DNA from: Sphingomonas aliaeris | Lineage (GTDB): Bacteria; Pseudomonadota; Alphaproteobacteria; Sphingomonadales; Sphingomonadaceae | Assembly: GCF_016743815.1 (NCBI RefSeq) | Contig: NZ_CP061036.1 | Location: forward strand, 1-64,000 | Reading direction: 5' to 3' | Length of the DNA stretch: 64,000 bases | Part shown: positions 1-8,865 of the stretch, in pieces | Layout: each line of letters opens with the position of its first letter | How positions within the stretch are numbered: position 1 is the first letter of the stretch | Position numbers and translations under genes: made by a program | The notes under the pieces: model-generated | The model's database searches: none | The model's input: only the letters and a program-made list of their open reading frames with translations | Told to the model about the DNA's origin: nothing

Positions 1-379
1 CCGGTATGCGGTGTCCGATGTGAAGGGGTTCATCTCCTTCGCCGGCAAGACAGGCGTCCGTGGTCGCGTGGTGAGCCGCGAGGGCGGTCTCGTTGGGCAA
101 GCCTTCCTCGCCGGCGTAGCCGGTGGGTTCGGTCGGGGCTTCTCGGCGAACACGGATGCAATCCTCAACGGGACCAACGTGACCGTGAACGGCAAACGGC
201 AGCAGCTGGGGATCGGCGAGCTCGCGCAAGGCGGGATCGGCAACGGCGTCGCACAGTCGGCCGACATGGTCAGCAAGTACCTGATCGAGCGCGCCGAGCA
301 GTACCAACCCGTCATCGAAATGCCGACCGGCATCAACGTCGAGATCGTCTTCCTTGAAGGCGTCTTCATCCAGAACTGA
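1..379 (+). CDS. traB: Conjugal transfer protein TraB, C-terminal part
   Basis: This is the 3' end of traB; the reading frame is open from base 2 with no start in the window, so the gene begins upstream. The visible part holds the TraB signature: GKTGVRGRVVSREG, then a glycine-rich stretch and a closing segment AEQYQPVIEMPTG followed by VEIVFLEGV. In F-type systems TraB (VirB10-like) spans the envelope as the outer part of the secretion channel, with TraK and TraV forming the core complex. The order traB, dsbC-like, traV, traC fits an F-type operon. The identification rests on these C-terminal motifs and context; the N-terminal membrane and coiled-coil parts cannot be seen. Confidence 0.85.
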   Translation, partial: RYAVSDVKGFISFAGKTGVRGRVVSREGGLVGQAFLAGVAGGFGRGFSANTDAILNGTNVTVNGKRQQLGIGELAQGGIGNGVAQSADMVSKYLIERAEQYQPVIEMPTGINVEIVFLEGVFIQN

Positions 380-407
380 CCCGGTCGTGCCGGGATCGAG
401 AGGCGTA

Positions 408-1220
408 ATGGACATGGCACACAGCACAATCCTGACGGCACTCGGCGGCATCATGATGCTGACCGGTAGCGCGCAGGCCCCTACATCCGCGCAGGTCGAG
501 GCGGCGCTCAAGGATCGCCTTCCCAAAACCAAGGTCAGCTCGGTCGACTGCTCGAAGGTCGATGGCCTTTGCGAGGTCGTTGCGGGTGAGAACCTCTTCT
601 ACGTCGACCGCACGGCCCGCTTCCTGGTCATCGGTCGTGTGTACGACATGCAGACAAGGCAGGACCTGACGGCTGCACGTCTTCTGGCACTCAACCCGGA
701 TATGCTGGTGGGCAGTGCGGCGAAGGCAAATGCCTCGGCCGAAGCGCCCGAGCCCCCAGCGGCGGGTGGTGGAACCCGCGTGACGCAGCCTGCCCTCGCC
801 CAGCATCTCGACGTCTCCCGGCTCTCCGACAAGGGCGCCATCGTGTGGGGCACGGGACCGCAACGGGTCACCGTCTTCTCGGACTTTCATTGCGGCTATT
901 GCCGTGCCCTCAGTCAGACCCTGGAATCGATGAACGTGACGGTGATCGAGCGGCCGATCTCGGTCCTCGGCAGTCGCGAGATCGCCGACCAGGTGCTGTG
1001 CGCCCGCGACCGTCACGCTGCGGTGCGCGCCGCCTATGCGCAGGATCCGATCCGGCCCGGCCCGAAGTGCAACACCAGCGGGTTGGACGAGAACGAGGCT
1101 TTCGCCCGTGCCCATGGTCTCAATGGGACGCCGGTGATCGTGCGCTCCGACGGAGCCGTGCTGGAAGGTTTCAAGCCGAAACCCCTGCTTGAGCAATGGC
1201 TGAAGGGAGCCAAGTCATGA
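408..1220 (+). CDS. DsbC-like thiol:disulfide interchange protein of the F-type transfer operon
   Basis: Periplasmic thioredoxin-fold protein of about 270 aa, probably a disulfide isomerase for the Cys-rich pilus proteins (TraU, TraN, TraH, TraV). The N-terminus has a hydrophobic leader ending near GSAQA. The second half carries the active site FSDFHCGYC (CGYC redox pair) and the cis-proline loop GTPVIV. The first half resembles the DsbC dimerisation domain. I chose ATG 408 because GAGAGG lies just upstream; ATG 414 is an alternative. An upstream in-frame ATG at 354 would overlap traB with no ribosome site. The stop overlaps the traV start (ATGA), which implies coupled translation. F plasmid carries a functional analogue, TrbB. 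Confidence 0.85.
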   Translation: MDMAHSTILTALGGIMMLTGSAQAPTSAQVEAALKDRLPKTKVSSVDCSKVDGLCEVVAGENLFYVDRTARFLVIGRVYDMQTRQDLTAARLLALNPDMLVGSAAKANASAEAPEPPAAGGGTRVTQPALAQHLDVSRLSDKGAIVWGTGPQRVTVFSDFHCGYCRALSQTLESMNVTVIERPISVLGSREIADQVLCARDRHAAVRAAYAQDPIRPGPKCNTSGLDENEAFARAHGLNGTPVIVRSDGAVLEGFKPKPLLEQWLKGAKS

Positions 1221-1994
1221 GGAATGGAGTGATCCGGCTCCCGGCATGCCCGGTTGCCGACTATCGTCCGCGTCGGAAGCGGCTGGCCACGGTTCTCGCA
1301 ACCGCAAGCCTCTGCGTTCTGTCGAGCTGCACGACATTCGGCACGAACATCAAGGGCAGCTTCGCTTGCGGCGCGCCCGAGGGCGGCAGCTGCGCGCCCC
1401 GCCACTGTGATCGACGACAAGGCATTGGCGGAGATTACTGGCGACAGCAGCTATCAGCCTGCGGGGCCTTACACGGCGCCGGCACAGCGGGCGACACCGC
1501 AGCGTGTCGCCTACACCGCCGGAGCGCCGGCCGAGGTCTCGCCGCAGAAGGTCCTTCGGATCGTGTTCCCCGCCCATGTGGATGCGGTTGGCCGGTATCA
1601 CGAGACCAGTGTCGTCCAGGCCGTCGTCGACAACGGACAGTGGATGGCAGCGACCAACGGGCATGGTCCGGGGCTTGCCGCCTCGAGCACGCTGAACGTC
1701 AGCCCGGAGATCCTTTCGCAGCTCGGCGCGCCCATAGCGGCCGAGCCGCGTGAGGTCTCGGCCGCGGAGCCGATCGCGGTGCCGACACCGGCTCCCTCGG
1801 CTCCGACTGTTGCGTCGGTTGCAGCTGCCCGGGCCAAGGCGCGTGCGCCGAAATCGGACTCGGCTGTGCCATCGCCGGCCCCCACGGCTGCGCCGTCTCG
1901 CGTCGGTAGCAGGAAAGACCCCGGCGCGCCGCGGCTCGCGTCGACGGCTCCCGCCAACCGTCCCGCATCCTTCAACCCGACGATCGAGGACTGA
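1217..1994 (+). CDS. traV: Type IV secretion lipoprotein TraV (frameshifted in this sequence)
   Basis: Outer-membrane lipoprotein that anchors the TraK/TraB core complex. The N-terminal frame from ATG 1217 gives a signal sequence with lipobox VLSSC, then TTFGTNIKGSFACGAP and GGSCAP, the two-cysteine TraV signature. After CAP the frame changes: the family continuation VIDDKALAEITGD lies one base later and runs to the stop at 1994. Removing one C from the CCCC run at 1397-1400 gives CAPATVIDDKALA and one continuous protein of about 258 aa. I read this as a homopolymer sequencing error; true inactivation is the alternative. The C-terminus is Ala/Pro-rich. It starts inside the dsbC stop codon and ends 4 bases before traC. 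Confidence 0.8.
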
Positions 1995-1998
1995 AACG

Positions 1999-4539
1999 AT
2001 GGCGTCCAAGTCCGGCTTCATGTCGCGCCTGCTCGGAGACACGCGCGGCCCCGACAAAGGGACGCCCTCGCACGGTGCCCCGATGCTTTCGCAGTGGCTC
2101 CCCTATCGGAGCTTCGACCGTAAGACGGACATCTTCTACCAAACGGACTCGATCGCCTTTGCGCTCGAAGTGGCGCCGCTGATTGGCGCGGATGAGCGGA
2201 CGGGCGAGATCCTCGCCCAGCTCCTGTCCGAGAACATCCCGGCCGGGGCGCGGGTCCAGATCCTTGCCTTCCAGAGCCCGCGGGTGGGCTCCATCATCGC
2301 GCGCTATGCCCTGCCCCGCTTCGCGGCCGGTGGAGTTCATCGCAAGATCGCCGAGCACCGCTCCGCGTTTCTTCGGTCCGGCGCGTGGTTCAGCATGTCG
2401 AAGGACGGCCCCTTCCACGTCCGCAATCACCGGGTGTTCGTCTCCGTGTCGATCGCCAACGGCAAGGCGACGCCGGCCGAACTGGTCGCGGTCCGCGACA
2501 GCGTCGTTTCGACGCTCCAGTCGATCAACGTCGCCTCGACCCGGCTCGGTCCCGTCGAGCTGATCAGCTTGATCGACGACATCACGGCTCCGGCCTTCGA
2601 CGTCACCGACCACGCGACCGAGTATTCCGAGTTCGATCCGATCGCCGACCAGTGCGTTCGCCGCGACGTCCAGACCGTAGTCCAGGCCGATCGCATGCTG
2701 GTTTCGGTCGAGCCGCTGCGCGCGGTCACCAACCTCTCCGGCGAGACGCACTACGAAGAGATCCGGCCGGACACGTTCGACTACCGTTTCTTCTCGGTCC
2801 GCAACTTTCCGAACCGCTGGGCGCCCTGGGACGTCCAGAAGGTGATCGGTGACATGTTCTCCGACAAGCTTCGCCCGGGCTGCCCGACGCTCACGTCGCT
2901 CTGCTTGTGCTACCAGGACGAGCAAGCGGCCGCCTCCAAGGCCGGCTACAAGTTCATGCGGACGTCGAGTCTGGCGGACAGCAAGTCGGCCCGCCTCCTT
3001 CCGCAGCTGAAGGACCACAGCCGCGAATGGGAGCATGTGAGTCAGGAGCTCCGGCTCGGCAAGAAGCTGGTCCAGGCCTACTATGCGGTCGGCATCATCA
3101 GCCCGAAGGGTTCGGGCGACGCCAACGAGCGCACGCTCAAGTCGATGTACAAGGCCGCGGGCTGGGACCTGCTCGACGAGCGCTTCCTGCAGATCATGGC
3201 ATTCATGTCGTGCCTGCCGATGACGCTGGCGAACGGGCTCGATTCCGACCTGAAGCGCATGAAGCGGCTCCGGTCGATGCTCACCAGCACGGCCGCGAAT
3301 ATGCTGCCGGTCCAGGGCGAATACCTCGGCGGAACGCAGCCGCACCTGATGTTCGTCGGACGTCGCGGCCAGCCCTTCTTCTGGTCCCCGTTCGAAAACA
3401 AGGCCGGCAACCATAACGTGGCGGTGTTCGGCAAGTCGGGATCGGGCAAGTCGGTCGCCCTGCAGGAGCTGTGTGCCGCGTTCGCGGGCGTCGGTGCCAA
3501 GATCATCGTGATCGACGACGGCCGGTCGTTCGAGCACATGGCCAAGAGCCTGGGCGGCAACTTCGTGGAGTTCCGGCTCCGCGACGGCTTCAGCCTCAAC
3601 CCATTCTCGATGATCGACGAGACGCTGGTCGAGCAGGACGAGGACTACCTGGTCGACGCGCTCGCGATGCTCAAGTCGATCATCGGGCAGATGGGCCGTC
3701 ACGTCGACAAGCTGAACGACACCGAGCGCGGCCTGATCGACAGCGCCGTGAACCGTGTCTGGGAGGCCAAGGGTCGCAACGGTGCCGTCGACGACATCAT
3801 TGCAGCGCTCAAGGCTGACGGAACCCCCCAGGGTTCTGATCTCGCGATCGCGATGTTTCCGTTTTCGGGCGGCGGCACCTACGGCCGGTTCTTCCAAGGC
3901 GCGGCATCGGTGGACATGTCGAACGCGCTCACGGTTTTCGAGCTCTCCGACCTGTCGAGCCGCGAGGAGCTCCGGTCGGTGGTGCTGACCGCGATCATGT
4001 TCCTGTCATCGCAGACGATGCGCCGCATGGATCGCCAGATCCCCAAGGCGCTCCTGATCGACGAAGCGTGGCAGATGCTGCGCGGGGGCTCCATGGCGGA
4101 TTTCGTCGAGACCTACAGCCGCACCTGCCGCAAGTACGGGGCATCATTGATCACTGCCACGCAGAGCCTCAACGACTATTACAAGTCGGAGGGGAGCCTC
4201 GCGGCGCTGGAGAACAGCGACTGGTCGGTCATCCTGATGCAGAAGCCCGACACGATTTCGGACTTCCAGAAGCACGGCCGCTTCGACATGGATCCGTACA
4301 CTGAGAGCCTGCTCCGCTCGTTGAAGCGGAACGGCGCCGAATATTCGGACATCATGATCAAGGGTCCGGATAGCCAGGCGGTTGGCCGTCTTGTCCTCGA
4401 TAAATACTCGGCGACGCTCTACTCCTCGAGCCCGCAAACCTTCGCGGCGATCGAGCACCTGATTGAGCAAGGCCTCTCGATGGACGAGGCCATCGAGCGG
4501 GTCGCCTTCCCCGAGCAGTATGTGGAGGCCGCGGAATGA
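1999..4539 (+). CDS. traC: TraC, VirB4-family secretion ATPase
   Basis: Cytoplasmic ATPase of 846 aa that powers pilus assembly. The N-terminal half is the TraC-type domain. Walker A is GKSGSGKSVA near residues 475-485, and Walker B is ALLIDEAWQM near residue 684, followed by a RTCRKYGASLITATQS segment typical of VirB4/TraC. The length matches F-type TraC (about 850-880 aa). I chose ATG 1999, 4 bases after the traV stop, because the longer upstream frame overlaps traV and reads as low-complexity Arg-rich sequence. The stop overlaps the next start (ATGA). Confidence 0.95.
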   Translation: MASKSGFMSRLLGDTRGPDKGTPSHGAPMLSQWLPYRSFDRKTDIFYQTDSIAFALEVAPLIGADERTGEILAQLLSENIPAGARVQILAFQSPRVGSIIARYALPRFAAGGVHRKIAEHRSAFLRSGAWFSMSKDGPFHVRNHRVFVSVSIANGKATPAELVAVRDSVVSTLQSINVASTRLGPVELISLIDDITAPAFDVTDHATEYSEFDPIADQCVRRDVQTVVQADRMLVSVEPLRAVTNLSGETHYEEIRPDTFDYRFFSVRNFPNRWAPWDVQKVIGDMFSDKLRPGCPTLTSLCLCYQDEQAAASKAGYKFMRTSSLADSKSARLLPQLKDHSREWEHVSQELRLGKKLVQAYYAVGIISPKGSGDANERTLKSMYKAAGWDLLDERFLQIMAFMSCLPMTLANGLDSDLKRMKRLRSMLTSTAANMLPVQGEYLGGTQPHLMFVGRRGQPFFWSPFENKAGNHNVAVFGKSGSGKSVALQELCAAFAGVGAKIIVIDDGRSFEHMAKSLGGNFVEFRLRDGFSLNPFSMIDETLVEQDEDYLVDALAMLKSIIGQMGRHVDKLNDTERGLIDSAVNRVWEAKGRNGAVDDIIAALKADGTPQGSDLAIAMFPFSGGGTYGRFFQGAASVDMSNALTVFELSDLSSREELRSVVLTAIMFLSSQTMRRMDRQIPKALLIDEAWQMLRGGSMADFVETYSRTCRKYGASLITATQSLNDYYKSEGSLAALENSDWSVILMQKPDTISDFQKHGRFDMDPYTESLLRSLKRNGAEYSDIMIKGPDSQAVGRLVLDKYSATLYSSSPQTFAAIEHLIEQGLSMDEAIERVAFPEQYVEAAE

Positions 4540-4922
4540 GCGCCACGCATCATCTCGCGCCCGAGATCGAATGGATTGCCGCGCCCCGCACCCGCGGGTG
4601 GCGACCGGATCTCGGACAAGCCGTTGCCGATACCAGCTATGTCGCGCTCCGGCTGTCCGGCTGGCTTTTGGGCACCGGGCTGGCGAGCCTCGGCGTGTTT
4701 GCCCTGTTCTTCCTGATGCTCGGCAACTTCACGCCGCTCGGCTTCTTCTCCCACATCGGCAATCTCGGGACCCGGTTCGTGGCGGCCGACGAGGCGCGAC
4801 GGGCAGCCTTCATGGGTCAGGTCCACGTTGTCCAAGCCGTGATCTTCGGCCTCACGGCGCTCGCCCGCGGACGCCTCCTTCTGACCATCCTTGATCTCAC
4901 GAAAGGCCGTCGTCATGGCTGA
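4536..4922 (+). CDS. Small inner-membrane protein between traC and trbI
   Basis: 128 aa, no family recognised. Two hydrophobic segments are visible: about residues 38-62 (LSGWLLGTGLASLGVFALFF region) and a weaker one near 95-112. A charged C-terminus ends in KGRRHG. The gene is locked into the tra operon by a 4-base overlap with traC and an 8-base overlap with trbI. It sits where F-type operons often carry small accessory membrane proteins, so a role in pore assembly is likely but not shown. The composition matches its neighbours. Confidence 0.75.
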   Translation: MSATHHLAPEIEWIAAPRTRGWRPDLGQAVADTSYVALRLSGWLLGTGLASLGVFALFFLMLGNFTPLGFFSHIGNLGTRFVAADEARRAAFMGQVHVVQAVIFGLTALARGRLLLTILDLTKGRRHG

Positions 4923-5580
4923 TGTTCTCGAACACGCTGCCCCCGTCGCGGACGCGATCCCTTCGCCAGCCGCTCCGGCGTCAGCCACACCCCTGCCCCG
5001 TCCCCGCGCCTCTGCGCCGCAGCCGGCAGCCACCAAGGCCCGTCAGGGCCTTCCCCCGATCACCTGGGCGCTCGCCGCGCTGGCGGTCGTCATGCTCCTC
5101 TGGGCGGCGTGGGTGACCAAGCACATCGCCTCCGCGCCTCCACAGCTGCCGATGGCCAGCGTTCGCCTCGAGGCTCTGGTGACGGAATACGTCCAGGCGC
5201 AGAGCCACAGCAACGGGACGCCGGACGCCGTGACCCAGCAGACCGCCCGGTTCATGTCAGCGATCGAGGATGAGCTGAAGCGCGTCGGTGCGAGTGGGAC
5301 GACAGTCCTCGTCGGCGAGGCGGTGCTTTCGAAGAACGTCCCGGACATCACTGACCAAGTCCGCAAGGCCGTTTACGCCAAGGTTCCGCTTCCCACAGCC
5401 GCGCCGGCCCCCGCGGCGGGAGCGCAGCTGGGCGCGGCCGCCCCGGCTCCGATCCTTCCCCAGCAGGGGATCGGCGCCGCGGTCACTGCGCCTTCTCCCT
5501 TCGCGGGTGCGCCTGTCGGCACCGCATTCCCCGGAGCGGCCTCGCCGGTCGCCGGAGGCGGCAATGGCCTCCCGAATTGA
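4915..5580 (+). CDS. trbI: TrbI, F-type conjugative transfer protein
   Basis: 221 aa from ATG 4915. The N-terminus is Ala/Pro-rich and cytoplasmic; one transmembrane segment follows (ITWALAALAVVMLLWAAWV, about residues 43-63). Then comes the periplasmic TrbI core: a helix from VRLEALVTEYVQAQ, and VLVGEAVLSKNVPDITDQV, the most family-like motif. The tail is Ala/Pro/Gly-rich. TrbI of F influences pilus retraction and assembly. An upstream in-frame ATG at 4891 is less likely, as it would deepen the overlap with the previous gene. The last 17 bases overlap the start of the S26 protease gene. Confidence 0.85.
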   Translation: MADVLEHAAPVADAIPSPAAPASATPLPRPRASAPQPAATKARQGLPPITWALAALAVVMLLWAAWVTKHIASAPPQLPMASVRLEALVTEYVQAQSHSNGTPDAVTQQTARFMSAIEDELKRVGASGTTVLVGEAVLSKNVPDITDQVRKAVYAKVPLPTAAPAPAAGAQLGAAAPAPILPQQGIGAAVTAPSPFAGAPVGTAFPGAASPVAGGGNGLPN

Positions 5581-6148
5581 CGCGCGCCGGCAAGGCGATC
5601 TGTTCGCTCCGCGCGCGTCCGTACCGACCGGTCCGGTCGAGACTGTCGGGCGCAAGCGGCTGAGGCAATGGGGCGCGGTCGCCCTGCTGGCGGTCGTCAT
5701 GGCGAGCTACAACGGGATCAGCGGCTGGCGCGAGACGCACGCGTTCATGATCAACGCGAGCGAGAGCCTGCCCAACTGGGCGTTCTTCGTGGAGAAGGGG
5801 AAGGCTGCGTCGCGCGGCGAATACGTCTTCTTCGTGCCCCCGGATAACGAGCTGGTGCGGCGGCACTTCGGCCCTGCGTCGGGCCCGTTCGGCAAGCGCG
5901 TGATCGGCATGCCGGGAGACGTCGTCAGCCATGAAGGATCGTGGGTGCTGGTGAATGGCGTCCGGGTCGCGCACATGAAATCCCGCGCGCGCACCGGCGA
6001 AGCGCTCATTCCGGGCCCCGTCGGCCGCGTGCCTGACGGCTGCTTCTATGTCGGCACTCCTCATCCGGACGGCTTTGACAGCCGCTATGCGGAAATCGGC
6101 TTCGCGTGTCGCAAGCAGCTCCTGGGCACAGGGACGCCCATCCTGTGA
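5564..6148 (+). CDS. S26-family signal peptidase (TraF-type conjugation maturation protease)
   Basis: 194 aa. An N-terminal transmembrane segment (WGAVALLAVVMASYNGI) is followed by the S26 catalytic core. The nucleophile serine lies in NASESLPNW and the general-base lysine in GKRVIGMPGD; a FYVGTPHPDGFDSRY segment closes the fold. RP4 TraF, a relative, cleaves and cyclises pilin; in F-type operons of this layout the protease stands between trbI and traW and may process pilin or another tra precursor. I start at ATG 5564, inside the end of trbI, because upstream sequence in the same frame is the Arg/Pro-rich shadow of trbI. The stop overlaps the GTG of traW (GTGA). Confidence 0.88.
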   Translation: MASRIDARRQGDLFAPRASVPTGPVETVGRKRLRQWGAVALLAVVMASYNGISGWRETHAFMINASESLPNWAFFVEKGKAASRGEYVFFVPPDNELVRRHFGPASGPFGKRVIGMPGDVVSHEGSWVLVNGVRVAHMKSRARTGEALIPGPVGRVPDGCFYVGTPHPDGFDSRYAEIGFACRKQLLGTGTPIL

Positions 6149-6792
6149 TCCGGCGCGTCCTGCTCCTCGGCGGCTTGGTCGCCGCCAGCTCGCTCTACCC
6201 GTTCGCGCGCGCGGCTCTCGCCAAGGACCACGGCGTGATGGGCCAGACTTGGGGGATTGCGGAGCCCGACCTCCTCTCCACGATCGACGCCAAGCTGAAG
6301 GCGATGCAGGCCAATGGCAGCATCGACCGCATGCAAACCGCGCTGGCAGCCAAGGCTGAGGACCGTGTCCGCAACCCGACGCCGGTCACGGGGATCGGCG
6401 CGGTGCGCGAGGCGCGCAGCTGGAACTTCGATCCGTCGATCGTGCTCGAGCGCGATATCCGCGATCAGAAGGGTCGGCTCATTGCCGAGGCGGGGCAGCG
6501 GGTGAACCCGCTCTCGTTCGTCAGCATGAAGACCGACCTGGTCTTCATCGACGGACGCGACGACGCCCAGGTCGAGTGGGCCATCAAGCGGTGGGCCGCC
6601 TCGGCCGCCAAGATCATCTTCGTGGCCGGCTCCCCGTTCGAGCGCATGGGAGAGAAGAAGCGCCGTTTCTTCTTCGACCAGCAGGGCAAGCTCACCGGTC
6701 ATTTCGGCATAGCGCACGTCCCGGCGATCGTCGCGCCAGCCGGACAGGCGCTCAAGGTGAGCGAGATCGAGCTTCCAGGAGGCACGTCATGA
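6145..6792 (+). CDS. traW: TraW, F-type pilus assembly protein
   Basis: 215 aa from GTG 6145, which overlaps the preceding stop (GTGA). An N-terminal signal peptide (LLLGGLVAASSLYPFARAAL) indicates a periplasmic protein. Family features are the GQTWGIAEPDLL segment just after the signal, WNFDPSIVLERDIRDQKG, AGQRVNPL, LVFIDGRDDAQVEWA and a C-terminal FFDQQGKLTGHFGIAHVPAIV. TraW works with TraU and TrbC in pilus assembly and is required for transfer. An ATG at 6106 in the same frame lies inside the protease gene and would spoil the signal peptide. It is followed by a 4-base overlap with the next gene. Confidence 0.92.
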   Translation: MIRRVLLLGGLVAASSLYPFARAALAKDHGVMGQTWGIAEPDLLSTIDAKLKAMQANGSIDRMQTALAAKAEDRVRNPTPVTGIGAVREARSWNFDPSIVLERDIRDQKGRLIAEAGQRVNPLSFVSMKTDLVFIDGRDDAQVEWAIKRWAASAAKIIFVAGSPFERMGEKKRRFFFDQQGKLTGHFGIAHVPAIVAPAGQALKVSEIELPGGTS

Positions 6793-7100
6793 ACATTTGG
6801 CTCGACTTCCTGAAGACGCCGATGGCCGCTCCCGAGACCCCGGGTTTGCGGATGCTTCGGATGGTGGTGCTGTCGCTCGCCGTCGCGCTCGCGCTGTCGA
6901 TCGCCCTGCTCAAGCCTATGCGGGCCCTCCTCGGAGCCGGTGCGGGCGGGTCTGTCGCCGGGCTCCTCGTGGCGCTGTTCGTGCTGGTCCCGGTCTACGT
7001 CATCCGAAAGAACAGGGCTGACGACTCCTATCTCGACGACCTTATCCGCGACCGGGACGAGTCCGCCTCGGCCGTCGACGCGCCGAAGGTGGCGGGATGA
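6789..7100 (+). CDS. Small membrane protein between traW and traU
   Basis: 103 aa, not assigned to a named family. Two hydrophobic stretches (MVVLSLAVALALSIALL near 28-44 and GSVAGLLVALFVLVPVYVI near 54-72) predict two membrane spans with a charged cytoplasmic tail rich in Asp/Arg. The start ATG overlaps the traW stop (ATGA) and the end overlaps the traU start by 4 bases, so it is cotranslated with the tra genes. A role in the mating-pair complex is inferred only from position. Confidence 0.75.
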   Translation: MNIWLDFLKTPMAAPETPGLRMLRMVVLSLAVALALSIALLKPMRALLGAGAGGSVAGLLVALFVLVPVYVIRKNRADDSYLDDLIRDRDESASAVDAPKVAG

Positions 7101-8111
7101 TCCGCCGCCTGCTCGCCCTGCTCGGTTTCGTAATTGCGCTGGCGGCGCTGCCGGCGCCCGCCTCGGCGGTGCCATCGAATTGCACGGGCAAATTCGTGAA
7201 CCCGATTACCGACGTATGCTGGTCGTGCCTGTTCCCCCTGTCGGTGGGCGGCCTTCCGATCTGGCCCGGCAGCCGACCGGACACCAAGAACCCGGCCCTA
7301 CCCGTCTGCGCCTGCGGCTCGCCCGTTCCGCGGATTGGTATCGCGATCGGCTTTTGGGAGCCGGCGCGGATGGTCGACGTCACCACCAAGCCATGGTGCT
7401 TTCCAAACCTCGGCGGTCTGCGGCTCAACCCCGGGCTCGACATCGGCCAAGGCCAGTACACGGGCCCACAGATGCTGGGCGGCCGCACGGCGAACACGGC
7501 AAACTGGCAGGCCCACTACTACGTGTATCCGCTGCTCTTTTGGATGGAGATCCTGACCGACTTCGCCTGCTTCGAGCAAACCTCGTTCGACATCGCGTAC
7601 ATGACCGAGATCGATCCGCTGTGGAACGACGACGTCCTGACGACGATCATCAACCCAGAGGTCGCGCTGTTCCACAATCCGATCGCCGTGGCGGCGTGCG
7701 CCGGCGATTGCGCAGCCGCGACCGCCAAGCTGCCCATAGACGAGATGTTCTGGTGTGATGGCTGCAACGGGTCGATGTTCCCGATGAACGGCAACATCGC
7801 GGCGCATAACTCGCCCGTGCAGTCGTCGCGGCTCGCGGCCGAGCGCTTGCTGTTCAAGATGCACCGTCAGGGCCTGGCCTGGGGGACCGCAGGGTCGAAG
7901 GCGCTCTGCAACAAGTACATCATGCCGATCCTGAAGAAGTCCCAATACCGCATCCAGATGACCAACCCGACGCCCACGGTGAGCGGCAAGTATGCCTGCT
8001 CGTCCATCGGGGCATCCACGCTGCCGCCAGACGCCGGTCGCGCCTACCCCGTGGGGGGGCGAGGACTTCGGCTACCTGCTCTGGCGCAAGCGCAACTGTT
8101 GCATGCTGTGA
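7097..8111 (+). CDS. traU: TraU, conjugal transfer pilus assembly protein (C-terminal frameshift)
   Basis: Periplasmic Cys-rich protein of about 337 aa. The signal peptide ends near APASA; then CTGKFVNPITDVCWSCLFP, many paired cysteines, and DEMFWCDGCNGSMFPM, all typical TraU. Just before the end the frame is broken: after AGRAYPVG the family C-terminus GEDFGYLLWRKRNCCML lies in the next frame and stops at 8109-8111. Removing one G from the seven-G run at 8053-8059 restores it. As given, the frame reads through into trbC and makes a spurious TraU-TrbC fusion. TraU joins TraW, TraN and TraH in mating-pair stabilisation. Confidence 0.88.
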
Positions 8112-8119
8112 GGCCGCCC

Positions 8120-8863
8120 ATGCGCAAGCTACTCTTCTCCGCGATCGGGATCGCCAGTTTCGGTACCGGTTGTGCGGTACTCGCCCAAACTGTCGAGGGA
8201 TTGAACCTCGACGCGGTGCGCGGCCGATCGGCGACGATGGAAGCCGATGCGCGCGCGCTGTCGGCTGAAGTCGAACGTCGCGGCGACGCCTTCCGGCAGG
8301 ATGCCGAGACACTCCGGTCGGTTGCGCTGGAGAAGGTTCGTACCATCGACAAGGCGAACCTCCCGAAGGGGCCGGCAGGGGCTGTCGACTTTGACGAGAT
8401 GATCGACGCCGCGTCGTCGAACATGCGCGACAATCGGGGCACCGCGCCGCAATTCATGGTGTTCGTCTCGACGTCGATGCCCGAGCAGGCGCTGAAGCGG
8501 ATCATCGCAGAGACCTCCGCCGCGGGTGGGGTCGTCGTCTTCCGCGGCTTTCCCGGCAACTCAGGCAAGGCGTTCATCGCCGCCCTTTCCAAGGTGGTCG
8601 AAAAGCAACAGCAGTTCGCGTCGATCGGCATCGATCCCCGGCTATTCCGGGCGTTCAACGTCACCGCGGTCCCGACCTATGTCGTGTCATCGACCGACTT
8701 CACGCCGTGCGACGGCCTGACCTGCCGGTCGGAGCCCCCGCCCTTCGATCGCATGGTCGGCAACGTGACCGTTCGGTACGCGCTGGAGACCTTCGCTCAG
8801 GAGAACGGGCCCGGTGCGTTGATGGCACGCACCGCGCTCTCGAACCTCGGCCGGGTGCCCTAA
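8120..8863 (+). CDS. trbC: TrbC, F-type pilus assembly protein
   Basis: 247 aa periplasmic protein. The signal peptide includes a possible lipobox-like Cys (FGTGC) but more likely ends at AVLAQ. The central part is helical and charged; the C-terminal domain is the TrbC thioredoxin-like fold: FMVFVSTSMPEQALKRII, AGGVVVFRGFPGNSG, then IDPRLFRAFNVTAVPTYV and a VRYALETFA helix. F TrbC is needed for pilus assembly, and fused TraW-TrbC forms occur. ATG 8120 lies 8 bases after the restored traU stop. In the uncorrected sequence it appears fused to traU in the same frame, which I consider an artefact. Confidence 0.9.
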   Translation: MRKLLFSAIGIASFGTGCAVLAQTVEGLNLDAVRGRSATMEADARALSAEVERRGDAFRQDAETLRSVALEKVRTIDKANLPKGPAGAVDFDEMIDAASSNMRDNRGTAPQFMVFVSTSMPEQALKRIIAETSAAGGVVVFRGFPGNSGKAFIAALSKVVEKQQQFASIGIDPRLFRAFNVTAVPTYVVSSTDFTPCDGLTCRSEPPPFDRMVGNVTVRYALETFAQENGPGALMARTALSNLGRVP

Positions 8864-8865
8864 CA

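Noticed and set aside
1972..3897. A 641-codon open frame antisense to traC
   Set aside because: It is a shadow of a high-GC gene: Arg/Asp/Val-rich with no domain pattern, and lies wholly opposite the certain traC.
7097..8863. One open frame joining TraU and TrbC, as if a fusion protein
   Set aside because: The junction lacks the TraU C-terminus, which is found intact in the next frame after one G is removed from a seven-G run; TrbC has its own signal peptide and start at 8120.
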